Of a DNA stretch of 34,476 bases, positions 24,569-32,866 are shown piece by piece. The stretch lies in the NCBI GenBank assembly GCA_903935585.1, contig CAIZSE010000022.1, positions 1 to 34,476 on the forward strand, in the 5' to 3' direction. The position numbers and the translations under genes are program-made. Within the stretch, counting starts at the first letter, position 1. Every line of letters begins with the position of its first letter. The DNA comes from an uncultured Burkholderiales bacterium (GTDB taxonomy: Bacteria; Pseudomonadota; Gammaproteobacteria; Burkholderiales; Burkholderiaceae_C). The notes below the pieces were generated by a model. That model did no database searches. It was given only the letters and a program-made list of their open reading frames with translations, and was not told the DNA's origin.

Positions 24569-25293
24569 ATTTTGCCTTTCAAGACAGCCTCGGCAAATGC
24601 AAAGTCTGCGGGGTAAGTGACTTTCAGGTTCTGGGCCGATCCGGGCACCAGGCGCGGCGACAGGCCTTGACGCTCCATGGCACTTGACTCGTCGGTGATG
24701 CCCTCAAACCCACTGGTCGCAGCATTGGCCAATGCGCTGTGCAAGGCACCCAAACGGAACATTTGCGGCGTTTGCGCCAGCCATTTATCTTCTCGAGGCA
24801 CGGTGCCGGCTACCCTTGTGCCCTGCTCTGTCAGCCTGTGGGATTTCAAGGTGTCGGGGAGTGGCAAGGCCAACAAACCGCCCACGGGGTCATCCCGGCA
24901 CGTTTCAATCAGGAGGGAGACGGCCTCGGGCGTGATCAGGCAACGCGCAGCGTCGTGCACCAGCACCCAATCGTCGGGGGAAAGACCCGCAGCCAGCATG
25001 GCGCTCAGACCGTTGAACACGCTCTCAGCGCGGGTGGCACCCCCACAGGCCAGACGAACAAATTTGGATGGCCAATGCTGCGCAGTGGGCCAGACAAAGC
25101 CGTCGTCAGGTGCCAGAACCACAAAACCATCGGCTATTTGCGGCACCTGCGCCAAAGCTTGCAAGGTGTGCAAGAGCATCGGGCGCCCGGCAACAGTTTG
25201 GTATTGCTTTGGAACGGCAGTGCCGGCACGGCTGCCCTGACCGGCACAGGGCACCAGCACATGAAAGCGGGGGGAATCAAAAGTCTTGGGCAT
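24565..25293 (-). CDS. ispD: 2-C-methyl-D-erythritol 4-phosphate cytidylyltransferase
   Basis: Third step of the MEP pathway; it adds CMP from CTP to methylerythritol 4-phosphate. The 242-residue protein begins [10 protein letters not shown] and has the nucleotide-binding motif [17 protein letters not shown] (about 15-31), then [30 protein letters not shown] and [10 protein letters not shown] long open extension upstream of 25293 is fortuitous, as family members begin just before this motif. A TACAAT box lies only 8 nt upstream of the ATG, so the mRNA may be leaderless; no Shine-Dalgarno is seen. Confidence 0.96.
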   Translation of the reverse strand: MPKTFDSPRFHVLVPCAGQGSRAGTAVPKQYQTVAGRPMLLHTLQALAQVPQIADGFVVLAPDDGFVWPTAQHWPSKFVRLACGGATRAESVFNGLSAMLAAGLSPDDWVLVHDAARCLITPEAVSLLIETCRDDPVGGLLALPLPDTLKSHRLTEQGTRVAGTVPREDKWLAQTPQMFRLGALHSALANAATSGFEGITDESSAMERQGLSPRLVPGSAQNLKVTYPADFAFAEAVLKGKI

Positions 25294-25301
25294 GAAGGTC
25301 A

Positions 25302-25312
25302 ATTGTAGAAGG
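25302..25312 (-). promoter_or_regulatory. ispD -10 region with conserved CCTTCTACAAT
   Basis: On the minus strand the sequence reads CCTTCTACAAT, ending 8 nt before the ispD ATG. The TACAAT hexamer is a good -10 and predicts a transcript starting at or next to the start codon. No good -35 was found 16-18 bp upstream. Confidence 0.45.
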
Positions 25313-25432
25313 TCGTCTTTGCGGCCCGATGTTCCCGGGCCTGAAGTCCTGGCCAGCGCCAAGTCCTGCCCGCACTCAGACGAGTGGACACATGGGCTCA
25401 CGCCACATTGCACAGCGCCAGGGCATTGTTCG

Positions 25433-25443
25433 CCTTCTACAAT
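25433..25443 (+). promoter_or_regulatory. mfd -10 region with the same CCTTCTACAAT
   Basis: The plus strand carries the same 11-mer as the ispD promoter in opposite orientation, so the two form a perfect inverted repeat 120 bp apart. It predicts an mfd transcript start near 25450 and a leader of about 67 nt. No good -35 is visible. Confidence 0.45.
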
Positions 25444-25464
25444 AGGAAGGTCTGTCAAGTCGCC

Positions 25465-25500
25465 CACCCCCCTCCTTTTTGGCGGGGGGTGTTTTGCTTT
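25465..25500 (+). terminator. Terminator-like hairpin in the mfd leader
   Basis: CACCCCCC (25465-25472) pairs perfectly with GGGGGGTG (25484-25491). Inner CC (25474-25475) and GG (25481-25482) can pair as well. The hairpin is followed by TTTTGCTTTTT and lies 17 nt before the mfd ATG. It could attenuate mfd transcription, or end a short RNA made from the divergent region. Confidence 0.6.
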
Positions 25501-25516
25501 TTCCAACGCCATCGTC

Positions 25517-28500
25517 ATGCAACTTCCAAGCCTCCATATCGGCAAACGATTCACGCTGCCCCGCCCTGTGGGGTCGGCAGATGCTGTGCTGCTGGCACAA
25601 CTGGCTGAACGCGAGAAAAAGGCGGGCAAGATCACCGCCATCGTCACGGCCGATGCCTCCGATGCCCAACGCCTGATGGAAGAACTGGTTTTTTTTGAAC
25701 CCGGCCTGCGCTGCGTGGTTTTCCCGGACTGGGAAACCCTGCCCTACGACACCTTTTCACCGCATCAGGACCTGATCAGTGAACGCCTGGCCACGCTGTG
25801 GCGCATCAAGCAGCGCAACCACCCGGAAAGCGCCGACGTGGTGCTGCTGCCCGCCACAACGGCCCTTTACCGGCTGGCCCCGCCCTCTTTTCTGGCGGGT
25901 TACACCTTCGAATTCAAGGTCAAGCAAAAACTCGATGAAGCGCAACTCAAGGCGCAGCTCACGCTGGCAGGCTACTCGCATGTGAGCCAAGTGGTCAGCC
26001 CCGGTGAATACGCCGTGCGCGGTGGCCTGATTGATTTGTTCCCCATGGGCTCTTTGGTGCCTTACCGGGTGGACTTGTTTGACGACGAGATCGACAGCAT
26101 CCGCACCTTTGACCCCGACAGCCAGCGCAGCCTTTACCCCGTGCCGGAAGTGCGTCTGTTGCCTGGTCGCGAGTTTCCGATGGATGAAGCGGCCCGTGCG
26201 CGCTTTCGCAGCCGCTGGCGCGAATTGCTCGAAGGAGACCCCACCAAAAGCCGCATCTACAAGGACATGGGCAACGGCGTGGCGACAGCGGGCATCGAGT
26301 ATTACCTGCCCTTGTTCTTTGAAGAAACCGCCACCGTGTTCGACTACTTGGGCGCAGGCCAGGCCGACGCGGCCACCGTGGTGCTGCACGGCGATCTGGA
26401 ACCGGCCTTTCAGCGCTTTTGGCAAGACACACGTGACCGCTACCGCCTGGTGCAAGGCGACCCCGAGCGGCCAGTGTTGCCGCCCGATGCCCTGTTTTTG
26501 AGCGCCGAGCAGTTTTACGGCCTGTGCAACCAACACGCACAACTGGCTCTGCGCGCAGGCGCTGACGATGTGCCCGACAACACCCTGGCGCAATCCCTGC
26601 CCGAGTTGACGGTGGTTCGCGGTGCCGAAGACCCGCTGGCTCGGCTGCAAGCCCACATTCGGGGTGGCGCCAGCCGTGTGTTGATCCTGGCCGAAAGCAA
26701 TGGCCGACGTGAAAGCCTGCTCGATTTTGTTCGCTCCAGCGGACTGACACCGCCCGTTTTTGACACCCTGCAAGCGTTTCTGGTCAGTGACGAAAAAGTC
26801 GGCATGGCCACCTCGTCGCTCAACAAAGGCTTTCACTGGTTTGAGCATGGCATCGACCTGGTCACCGAAACCGAACTCTTTGCCGCTGGCCCCACGACCC
26901 GCCGCCGCAAAAAGCAAGAACAGGTCAGCGATGTCGAGGCGCTGATCAAAGACCTGAGCGAGTTGAACGTGGGCGACCCGGTGGTGCACAGCCAGCACGG
27001 CATCGGACGCTACCGTGGTCTGATCAACATGGACATGGGCGAGAAAAATGCCGATGGCACGCCCGCCGCGCAGGAGTTTTTGCACCTGGAATACGCGGGC
27101 GATGCCACGCTGTATGTGCCTGTAAGCCAGTTGCAGTTGATCAGCCGCTACACCGGTGTCAGCGCTGACGAGGCTCCGCTGCACAAGCTGGGCTCGGGTC
27201 AGTGGGAAAAAGCCAAACGCAAAGCTGCCGAACAGGTGCGCGACTCAGCCGCCGAGCTGCTCAACATCTATGCCCGCCGTGCCGCACGCGAAGGCCACGC
27301 CTTCAGGTACAGCCCGCAAGACTACGAAACCTTTGCGAACGACTTTGGCTTTGAAGAAACCGCCGACCAAAACGCGGCCATCCATGCCGTCATTCAGGAC
27401 ATGATCAGTCCCCGCCCGATGGACCGCTTGGTCTGTGGCGATGTGGGCTTTGGCAAAACCGAAGTGGCGCTGCGCGCGGCCTTTGTGGCCGTTACAGGCG
27501 GCAAACAAGTCGCTCTGCTCGCCCCAACCACCCTGCTGGCCGAGCAGCACTTTCAGACCCTCAAAGACCGTTTTGCCAAATGGCCCGTGCAAATTGCCGA
27601 GGTTTCCCGCTTTCGCTCGGGCAAAGAAGTCAGCGCTGCACTCAAAGGCATTGCCGACGGTACGGTGGACATCGTGGTGGGCACACACAAGTTGCTGAGC
27701 GCCTCCACCCAATTTCACAACCTGGGTCTGCTCATCATCGATGAGGAACACCGCTTTGGCGTGCGCCACAAAGAAGCCATGAAAGCCCTGCGGGCCGAGG
27801 TGGACGTGCTCACCCTGACCGCCACCCCGATTCCGCGAACCCTGGGCATGGCCCTGGAGGGGCTGCGCGATCTGAGCGTGATCGCCACGGCACCGCAGCG
27901 TCGTCTGGCCATCAAGACCTTTGTTCGCAACGAGGGCACGGGTGTGATTCGCGAGGCGGTGCTTCGCGAACTCAAGCGCGGTGGGCAGGTGTACTTTTTG
28001 CACAACGAAGTCGATACGATCGAAAACCGGCGCCAAAAGCTCGAAGAAATCCTGCCTGAGGCGCGCATCGCCGTGGCGCATGGGCAGATGCCCGAGCGCG
28101 AGCTGGAGCGCGTGATGCGCGACTTTGTAGCCCAGCGCTACAACATCCTGCTGTGCTCGACCATCATCGAGACCGGTATCGATGTGCCCACCGCCAACAC
28201 CATCGTGATGAGCCGTGCCGATAAATTCGGCCTGGCTCAACTGCACCAATTGCGTGGCCGCGTGGGCCGATCTCACCACCAGGCGTATGCGTATTTGATG
28301 GTGCCCGAAATCCAGGGCCTGACCAAACAAGCCGCCCAACGGCTCGATGCCATTCAGCAGATGGAAGAGCTGGGCAGCGGCTTCTATTTGGCCATGCACG
28401 ACCTGGAGATTCGTGGCGCAGGCGAAGTGCTCGGCGAGAACCAGAGCGGCAACATGCTGGAGGTGGGGTTTCAGCTCTACAACGAAATGCTGTCCGAAGC

Positions 28501-29011
28501 GGTTCGCTGCCTCAAAGCAGGCAAAGAACCCGATTTACTCAGCCCCTTGTCGGCCACCACCGACATCAACCTGCACGCACCCGCCCTGCTGCCGGGTGAC
28601 TATTGCGGCGATGTGCACCTGCGCCTGAGCTTTTACAAAAAACTGGCCACTGCCAAGACCAACGACCAGATTGACGCCTTGCTGGAAGAAATCGTGGACC
28701 GCTTTGGCAAACTGCCGCCTCAGGCGCAAACCCTGGTGGACGTGCACCGCCTGCGGGTGCTGACCCAAAGCTACGGCGTGATCAAGGTTGATGCTGCACC
28801 CGGGGTGATTCAGATCACCTTCAAGCCCAACCCGCCCGTGGAACCCATGGCCATCATCGGCCTGATCCAGAAAAACAAACACATCAAGCTGGCCGGCAAC
28901 GACAAACTGCGCATTGAGCGCGAGCTGCCCGACCCCAAGGCCCGGGCGCAGATGGTGCGCGATGTGTTGCGAAGTCTCGGACAACCGAAACTGGAAACAG
29001 CACCTGCCTGA
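25517..29011 (+). CDS. mfd: Transcription-repair coupling factor Mfd
   Basis: ATP-driven translocase that removes RNA polymerase stalled at DNA lesions and recruits UvrA. The 1164-residue length is standard. Order: UvrB-like N-terminal region (about 1-330), RNA-polymerase-interacting domain starting near 475 (VGDPVVHSQHGIGRYRGL), then the RecG-like motor. The motor shows Walker A GDVGFGKTEVALRAA (near 640), IIDEEHRFGVRHKE (near 740), LTATPIPRTL, ETGIDVPTANT and QLRGRVGRS. A C-terminal domain follows. The start at 25517 is chosen because the protein begins at MQLPSLHIGKRF as in the family; the longer open frame from 25286 runs through the promoter and hairpin. No Shine-Dalgarno is visible. serB follows after 31 nt. 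Confidence 0.97.
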   Translation: MQLPSLHIGKRFTLPRPVGSADAVLLAQLAEREKKAGKITAIVTADASDAQRLMEELVFFEPGLRCVVFPDWETLPYDTFSPHQDLISERLATLWRIKQRNHPESADVVLLPATTALYRLAPPSFLAGYTFEFKVKQKLDEAQLKAQLTLAGYSHVSQVVSPGEYAVRGGLIDLFPMGSLVPYRVDLFDDEIDSIRTFDPDSQRSLYPVPEVRLLPGREFPMDEAARARFRSRWRELLEGDPTKSRIYKDMGNGVATAGIEYYLPLFFEETATVFDYLGAGQADAATVVLHGDLEPAFQRFWQDTRDRYRLVQGDPERPVLPPDALFLSAEQFYGLCNQHAQLALRAGADDVPDNTLAQSLPELTVVRGAEDPLARLQAHIRGGASRVLILAESNGRRESLLDFVRSSGLTPPVFDTLQAFLVSDEKVGMATSSLNKGFHWFEHGIDLVTETELFAAGPTTRRRKKQEQVSDVEALIKDLSELNVGDPVVHSQHGIGRYRGLINMDMGEKNADGTPAAQEFLHLEYAGDATLYVPVSQLQLISRYTGVSADEAPLHKLGSGQWEKAKRKAAEQVRDSAAELLNIYARRAAREGHAFRYSPQDYETFANDFGFEETADQNAAIHAVIQDMISPRPMDRLVCGDVGFGKTEVALRAAFVAVTGGKQVALLAPTTLLAEQHFQTLKDRFAKWPVQIAEVSRFRSGKEVSAALKGIADGTVDIVVGTHKLLSASTQFHNLGLLIIDEEHRFGVRHKEAMKALRAEVDVLTLTATPIPRTLGMALEGLRDLSVIATAPQRRLAIKTFVRNEGTGVIREAVLRELKRGGQVYFLHNEVDTIENRRQKLEEILPEARIAVAHGQMPERELERVMRDFVAQRYNILLCSTIIETGIDVPTANTIVMSRADKFGLAQLHQLRGRVGRSHHQAYAYLMVPEIQGLTKQAAQRLDAIQQMEELGSGFYLAMHDLEIRGAGEVLGENQSGNMLEVGFQLYNEMLSEAVRCLKAGKEPDLLSPLSATTDINLHAPALLPGDYCGDVHLRLSFYKKLATAKTNDQIDALLEEIVDRFGKLPPQAQTLVDVHRLRVLTQSYGVIKVDAAPGVIQITFKPNPPVEPMAIIGLIQKNKHIKLAGNDKLRIERELPDPKARAQMVRDVLRSLGQPKLETAPA

Positions 29012-29042
29012 ACCCCTTCACGATCTTTGATAATCCCAGACG

Positions 29043-29771
29043 ATGACCATGAGCATGAACAACGCAACCCCATTTGCCCCTGGCCTGACCCTCAGGGGCA
29101 TGACCGCACCCCTTTCACTGTCCCAGTTCAAACTGATCGCGTTTGACATGGACTCCACCTTGATCAACATCGAGTGCGTGGACGAAATCGCCGATGCGGC
29201 GGGCCGCAAGGCCGAAGTCGCCGCCATCACCGAAGCCGCCATGCGTGGCGAGATTGCCGATTACAAGGAAAGCCTGCGCCAACGGGTGGCCTTGCTCAAG
29301 GGGGTCAGCGTGAACCACATGCAACAGGTGCTGACCGAGCGTCTTCGCTTGAACCCCGGTGCGGCCGATTTGGTCAAAGCCTGCAAAGCGGCGGGCATGA
29401 AAGTGTTGCTGGTGTCGGGTGGGTTTACTTATTTCACGGACCATGTGCGCGATTTGCTGGGCATTGACTGGACCCGTTCCAACGTGCTCGAGGTGGCCAA
29501 TGGCCTGCTCACAGGCCGCATGGTGGACCAGGCATGGGGGGATATTTGCGATGGCGAAGAAAAGCGCAAAACCCTGTTGGAAACCTGCCAGCAGATGGGC
29601 ATCTTACCCAGCCAGGCGATTGCCATGGGCGATGGCGCAAACGACTTGCCCATGATGGGCGAAGCGGGCCTGTCGGTGGCCTACCACGCCAAACCCAAGG
29701 TGCGCGAACAGGCCATGGTGGCCATTGACGAGGGGGGTCTCGACCGTCTGCTGGAAGTCGTCAGACCTTGA
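29043..29771 (+). CDS. serB: Phosphoserine phosphatase
   Basis: Last step of serine synthesis: O-phosphoserine to serine and phosphate. The 242-residue HAD-family protein has the nucleophile motif DMDSTLINIECVDEIAD (D35, D37), motif II VSGGFTYF (S125), a Lys in the GEEKRK stretch and the metal-binding GDGANDLPMM (196-205). It lacks a long N-terminal ACT region. Three close ATGs (29043, 29049, 29055) are possible; the first is used. GATAAT lies about 10 nt before the first ATG, so a leaderless transcript in addition to read-through from mfd is possible. Its 3' end overlaps the convergent DUF3820 gene by 11 bp. Confidence 0.95.
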   Translation: MTMSMNNATPFAPGLTLRGMTAPLSLSQFKLIAFDMDSTLINIECVDEIADAAGRKAEVAAITEAAMRGEIADYKESLRQRVALLKGVSVNHMQQVLTERLRLNPGAADLVKACKAAGMKVLLVSGGFTYFTDHVRDLLGIDWTRSNVLEVANGLLTGRMVDQAWGDICDGEEKRKTLLETCQQMGILPSQAIAMGDGANDLPMMGEAGLSVAYHAKPKVREQAMVAIDEGGLDRLLEVVRP

Positions 29772-29985
29772 TGCGCCCCTGGCGCAAGGGCTTGAGCAGG
29801 TCGCTCAGGCCGTTGTGATCGATCTCTTGCATCAGCCGCAACAGCTGGCCCACCTCACCTTTAGGAAACCCCTCACGGGCAAACCAGTTCAGGTAGTTTC
29901 CGGGCAAATCGGCGATCAGCATGCCCTTGTGCTTGCCGTAGGGCATGGGCGTGCTGACCAGCTTCACCAGGTCTTCGGGTTTCAT
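29761..29985 (-). CDS. DUF3820 family small protein
   Basis: A 74-residue protein with the family landmarks MPYGKHKG, DLPGNYLNWFAREGFPKGE and LGQ/GQLLRLMQEI. DUF3820 is listed in Pfam as a putative quorum-sensing-regulated virulence factor, but no biochemical role is established to my knowledge. There is no signal peptide or membrane helix; it should be cytoplasmic. The ATG overlaps the hydrolase stop (ATGA), so it is the third gene of the aminotransferase-hydrolase-DUF3820 operon. Its end overlaps serB tail to tail. The longer open frame upstream (to 30369) is a shadow of the hydrolase gene. Confidence 0.88.
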   Translation of the reverse strand: MKPEDLVKLVSTPMPYGKHKGMLIADLPGNYLNWFAREGFPKGEVGQLLRLMQEIDHNGLSDLLKPLRQGRIKV

Positions 29986-30803
29986 GCAGTGGCTTGATGC
30001 GTCGTTTGAACTTTGAGCCAGGCACGCACAAGGGCGTGGAATACATTGGGCTGGGAAATCATCACCCAATGCCCGCAGGGCAGGCCTTGCACCGAGCTGC
30101 TCGGATGAGCGGCAACTTGTTTCAGCCACGAGTTTGAGTGAAACATGAAAGGTTTGCGCTCGCCATAAATAAAGAGCAGTGGCATGGGCAAGCGAATTTG
30201 CGATGCGCCCTTGAAACCACCCGCAGTGCCGAACCATTGCATGGCGTAGGGGTAGTTCATCTTGTGGGTGATGCTGCCAGCGTCTGTGGGGCAGCGCAAC
30301 CAGCGGGCCATGGCACGGGTCATTCGGGTGCCCAATTTGCCCCCCAGCTTCCAGGCCAGCGCCAGCCAAAGTTGGTAACCCGCCACCGACAGTTTTTCCT
30401 TCATGCCCCAGCTGCGCAGCAGCGCCCCCGAGTTGTGGTCTCCCACGTCGACCGCCACCACGCGGGCAACAAGCTCAGGGTGACGCATGGCGAACTCGTA
30501 GCCGAAAATGCAGCCCCAGTCGTGCAGCATCAGGGTGACAGGTTTGCCAGGGCTGATGCTTTCCACGGTCTGGCGCAGCAACTGGCACATGTCATCCAGG
30601 CGGGTAACGGGGGGGCCGGATTCAAAGCCGGGCAGTGTCAGACGGGCGCAGATGGCGCGGTCTTGCAGGGCTGCCACGGTGCCGTCCCACAAGGCGCGGG
30701 TGTCGGGCCAGCCGTGCAGCATGAGGATGAGCTCATCGCCCTGCCCTTGCAGCCAGACTGGGATGCCGTTGACGTCGATGCAGCGCTCGGTGGTGGTCAG
30801 CAT
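29982..30803 (-). CDS. Alpha/beta hydrolase with Asp nucleophile (epoxide hydrolase/dehalogenase-like)
   Basis: A 273-residue cytoplasmic hydrolase. HGWPD (30-34) forms the oxyanion-hole loop. The nucleophile position is D95 in MLHDWGCIFGYE, the arrangement of epoxide hydrolases and haloalkane dehalogenases rather than esterases. The catalytic base is probably H245 in CGHWVMIS; the acid could be E215 in YGERKPF. The substrate cannot be assigned. It starts 3 nt after the aminotransferase stop and overlaps the DUF3820 gene by 4 bp, so the three are one transcription unit. Confidence 0.85.
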   Translation of the reverse strand: MLTTTERCIDVNGIPVWLQGQGDELILMLHGWPDTRALWDGTVAALQDRAICARLTLPGFESGPPVTRLDDMCQLLRQTVESISPGKPVTLMLHDWGCIFGYEFAMRHPELVARVVAVDVGDHNSGALLRSWGMKEKLSVAGYQLWLALAWKLGGKLGTRMTRAMARWLRCPTDAGSITHKMNYPYAMQWFGTAGGFKGASQIRLPMPLLFIYGERKPFMFHSNSWLKQVAAHPSSSVQGLPCGHWVMISQPNVFHALVRAWLKVQTTHQATA

Positions 30804-30806
30804 CGC

Positions 30807-32003
30807 TTACAAGGCCTTGGCCAGGCGCGAGACGCCTTCGAGTATTTTTTCTTCGCCCACGGTGGCAAAGCTCAGGCGGAAAGTGGCGTTATCAGGATGG
30901 GCACAAAAGAAGGGTGCGCCCGGTACAAAGGCCACGCCCTGCTCGATGGCGCGTTTGGCATACACGTTGCCATCGGCCACTTGACCGCCAGCACCCGTGA
31001 GGCGGGCCCAGACAAACAAACCCCCTTGAGGTTGCACGAACGTCACCGCATCACCCAACTGTTTGCGCAGGGCATTGCCCATGGTTTGGGCGCGTTGGGC
31101 ATAGACCGCACGGACTTTGTCGAGTGTTGCCGGCATGCGACCCGCCTTGAGGTAATGCGCCGCTGTGGCCTGCGCAAAAGTGCTGGTGTGCGCATCGCTG
31201 AATTGTTTGCACATGGTGGCGCGGGCCAGTAACTCGGGCGGCGCAACCATCCAGCCCACACGCAGACCGGGCGACAACACTTTGGACAGTGAACCGCAAT
31301 GCACCAGCCACTCGCGGCTACCGGGCACGGACGCGCTCATGGCCAGCAGGCTGGGCGGTGGGGCTTCGCCAAAATACAAATCACCATACGGGTCGTCTTC
31401 GACGATCAGGGTCTGGTGCTTGACAGCCATTTCAAGCACTTGGCGGCGGCGCTCGGCACTCAACAAGGCCCCACTGGGGTTGCCAAAGGTAGGGATCAAG
31501 TAGACAAATTTGGGTTGGTGCTCGGCGATCAGCTTGTCGAGTTCGTCGGTCATGACGCCGTGTTCATCCACCGGCGCGCTGATGAGTTCGGCCCCATAAA
31601 GGCGAAAGCACTGGATGGTGGCCAAAAAGGTGGGGCCTTCCACGATCACCTTGTCGCCGGGGCTGATCATGGTCTTGCCAATCAGGTCCAGCGCTTGCTG
31701 GCTGCCCGTGGTCACGATCAGTTGATCGGCGGTCACCTCTTTGGCGCCCTTTTGGACCATGAATTCAGCCAGCTGTTCACGCAGCGGGCCGAAACCTTCG
31801 GTGGCGCCGTATTGCAAGGCTGCACCGGGGTCTTGCGTCAGGGCCGCGTTGCTGGCCTCCCGGATGCCTTCGACGTCAAACAGGGCGCTGTCAGGAAAGC
31901 CGCCGGCAAAGCTGATGATGCCCGGCTTGCCGAGCAGCTTGAACAGCTCCCGGATGGCAGAGGTTTCGACGTTGTTCAGGCGGTCTGCAAACTGCAATGG
32001 CAT
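30807..32003 (-). CDS. PLP-dependent aminotransferase, class I/II (LysN-like)
   Basis: A 398-residue fold-type I aminotransferase without the GntR helix-turn-helix seen in MocR relatives. Features are SFAGGFPDSALF near the N-terminus, TTGSQQALDL (98-107), N175 in PTFGNPSG, VEDDPYGDLYF (201-211), the PLP-binding K241 in GSLSKVLSPGLRVGW and the C-terminal RLSFA. The family includes 2-aminoadipate, valine-pyruvate and broad-range transaminases, so the substrate is open. The start at 32003 is supported by GGGGAAG seven nucleotides upstream (plus 32011-32017). A longer open frame to 32237 runs through nth and is rejected. It is the first gene of a three-gene operon, divergent from nth. Confidence 0.9.
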   Translation of the reverse strand: MPLQFADRLNNVETSAIRELFKLLGKPGIISFAGGFPDSALFDVEGIREASNAALTQDPGAALQYGATEGFGPLREQLAEFMVQKGAKEVTADQLIVTTGSQQALDLIGKTMISPGDKVIVEGPTFLATIQCFRLYGAELISAPVDEHGVMTDELDKLIAEHQPKFVYLIPTFGNPSGALLSAERRRQVLEMAVKHQTLIVEDDPYGDLYFGEAPPPSLLAMSASVPGSREWLVHCGSLSKVLSPGLRVGWMVAPPELLARATMCKQFSDAHTSTFAQATAAHYLKAGRMPATLDKVRAVYAQRAQTMGNALRKQLGDAVTFVQPQGGLFVWARLTGAGGQVADGNVYAKRAIEQGVAFVPGAPFFCAHPDNATFRLSFATVGEEKILEGVSRLAKAL

Positions 32004-32020
32004 GGTGTATCTTCCCCAAG

Positions 32021-32048
32021 TTGACTTGGCCCTTATTTTGCCTACATC
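32021..32048 (+). promoter_or_regulatory. Candidate nth promoter
   Basis: TTGACT (32021-32026), a 16-bp spacer and TACATC (32043-32048). The predicted start falls near 32055, within 2-3 nt of the nth ATG, which suggests a leaderless or nearly leaderless mRNA. Confidence 0.45.
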
Positions 32049-32056
32049 CGGACACC

Positions 32057-32689
32057 ATGAAGCCCGCACAGATCGAATCTTTTTTTGCCACACTGCAAGC
32101 CGCCAACCCCAAGCCCGTGACCGAACTGGCCTACACCAGCGTTTTCGAGCTTCTGACCGCCGTGCTGCTGTCGGCCCAAGCCACCGATGTGGGGGTGAAC
32201 AAAGCCACGCGCAAGCTGTTTCCCGCTGCAGGTACACCGCAAAAAATTCTGGATCTGGGCCTGGAGGGGCTGGAGAGTTACATCAAGACCATTGGCCTGT
32301 TTCGCAGCAAAGCCAGACACCTGATGGAAACCTGCCGGATTTTGGTGACGCAACACGGTGGGCAGGTGCCCCGCACGCGCGAAGCCCTCGAAGCCCTGCC
32401 AGGCGTGGGTCGCAAAACGGCCAATGTGGTCCTCAACTCGGCCTTTGGCGAGCCCACCATGGCGGTGGACACGCATATTTTTCGTCTGGGCAACCGAACA
32501 GGCCTGGCCCCAGGCAAAACGCCTTTTGAGGTCGAACAAAAGCTGCTCAAGCGCATTCCAGCCCACTACTTGGTCGACGCCCACCACTGGTTGATCTTGC
32601 ACGGCCGCTACGTGTGCCAGGCCCGCAAGCCGCAATGCGGTCAGTGCGCCGTGTCGACATTTTGCGATTTCAAGCCCAAAACGCTCTGA
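32057..32689 (+). CDS. nth: Endonuclease III (DNA glycosylase/AP lyase)
   Basis: Base-excision repair enzyme that removes oxidised pyrimidines and cleaves abasic sites. The 210-residue protein has the helix-hairpin-helix LPGVGRKTANVVL with catalytic K120, and D138 in VDTHIFRLGNR. The four-cysteine Fe-S cluster is C187, C194, C197 and C203 (C-x6-C-x2-C-x5-C). The ATG at 32057 begins MKPAQIESFF as in the family; an earlier in-frame ATG at 31997 lies across the divergent promoter. No Shine-Dalgarno is seen, in line with a leaderless start. Confidence 0.97.
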   Translation: MKPAQIESFFATLQAANPKPVTELAYTSVFELLTAVLLSAQATDVGVNKATRKLFPAAGTPQKILDLGLEGLESYIKTIGLFRSKARHLMETCRILVTQHGGQVPRTREALEALPGVGRKTANVVLNSAFGEPTMAVDTHIFRLGNRTGLAPGKTPFEVEQKLLKRIPAHYLVDAHHWLILHGRYVCQARKPQCGQCAVSTFCDFKPKTL

Positions 32690-32780
32690 GCATCAGGCAA
32701 AACTGACTTCTTTGAGGTACAAATCCGGCGAGGGCCCAGAGGGTCAGGGCGGGTAAAATTTGAGGCCATTGACTGACCCA

Positions 32781-32803
32781 GCAGTCCTGCCCGAATGGAC
32801 TGC
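32781..32803 (+). other. Hairpin upstream of the DUF3348 gene
   Basis: GCAGTCC (32781-32787) and GGACTGC (32797-32803) form a perfect 7-bp stem with a 9-nt loop. No T-run follows, so it is not a terminator; it could be a leader structure or a protein site. A TAAAAT (32755-32760) upstream is a possible -10 box without a clear -35. Confidence 0.4.
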
Positions 32804-32818
32804 CTCGCCCCTCTCACC

Positions 32819-32866
32819 ATGAGCACTTTTGCTCTTCTATTTGAACCCGAACCAACCCTCTTATGA
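32819..32866 (+). CDS. Possible 15-codon leader ORF overlapping the DUF3348 start
   Basis: ATG at 32819 opens a 15-residue frame (MSTFALLFEPEPTLL) whose TGA overlaps the DUF3348 ATG as ATGA (32863-32866). The DUF3348 start has no Shine-Dalgarno of its own, so coupling through this leader is conceivable. The leader also lacks a clear ribosome-binding site, so it may be chance. Confidence 0.25.
   Translation: MSTFALLFEPEPTLL

Noticed and set aside
25286..25516. Upstream extension of mfd to 25286
   Set aside because: It crosses the likely mfd promoter and terminator-like hairpin and does not resemble Mfd; the family start is at 25517.
25294..25647. Upstream extension of ispD to 25647
   Set aside because: It has no similarity to IspD, runs through the divergent promoters and the mfd leader, and overlaps the mfd start. 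IspD begins at 25293.
25757..28399. Long minus-strand ORFs opposite mfd
   Set aside because: Both overlap the conserved Mfd coding region completely and have shadow-like composition.
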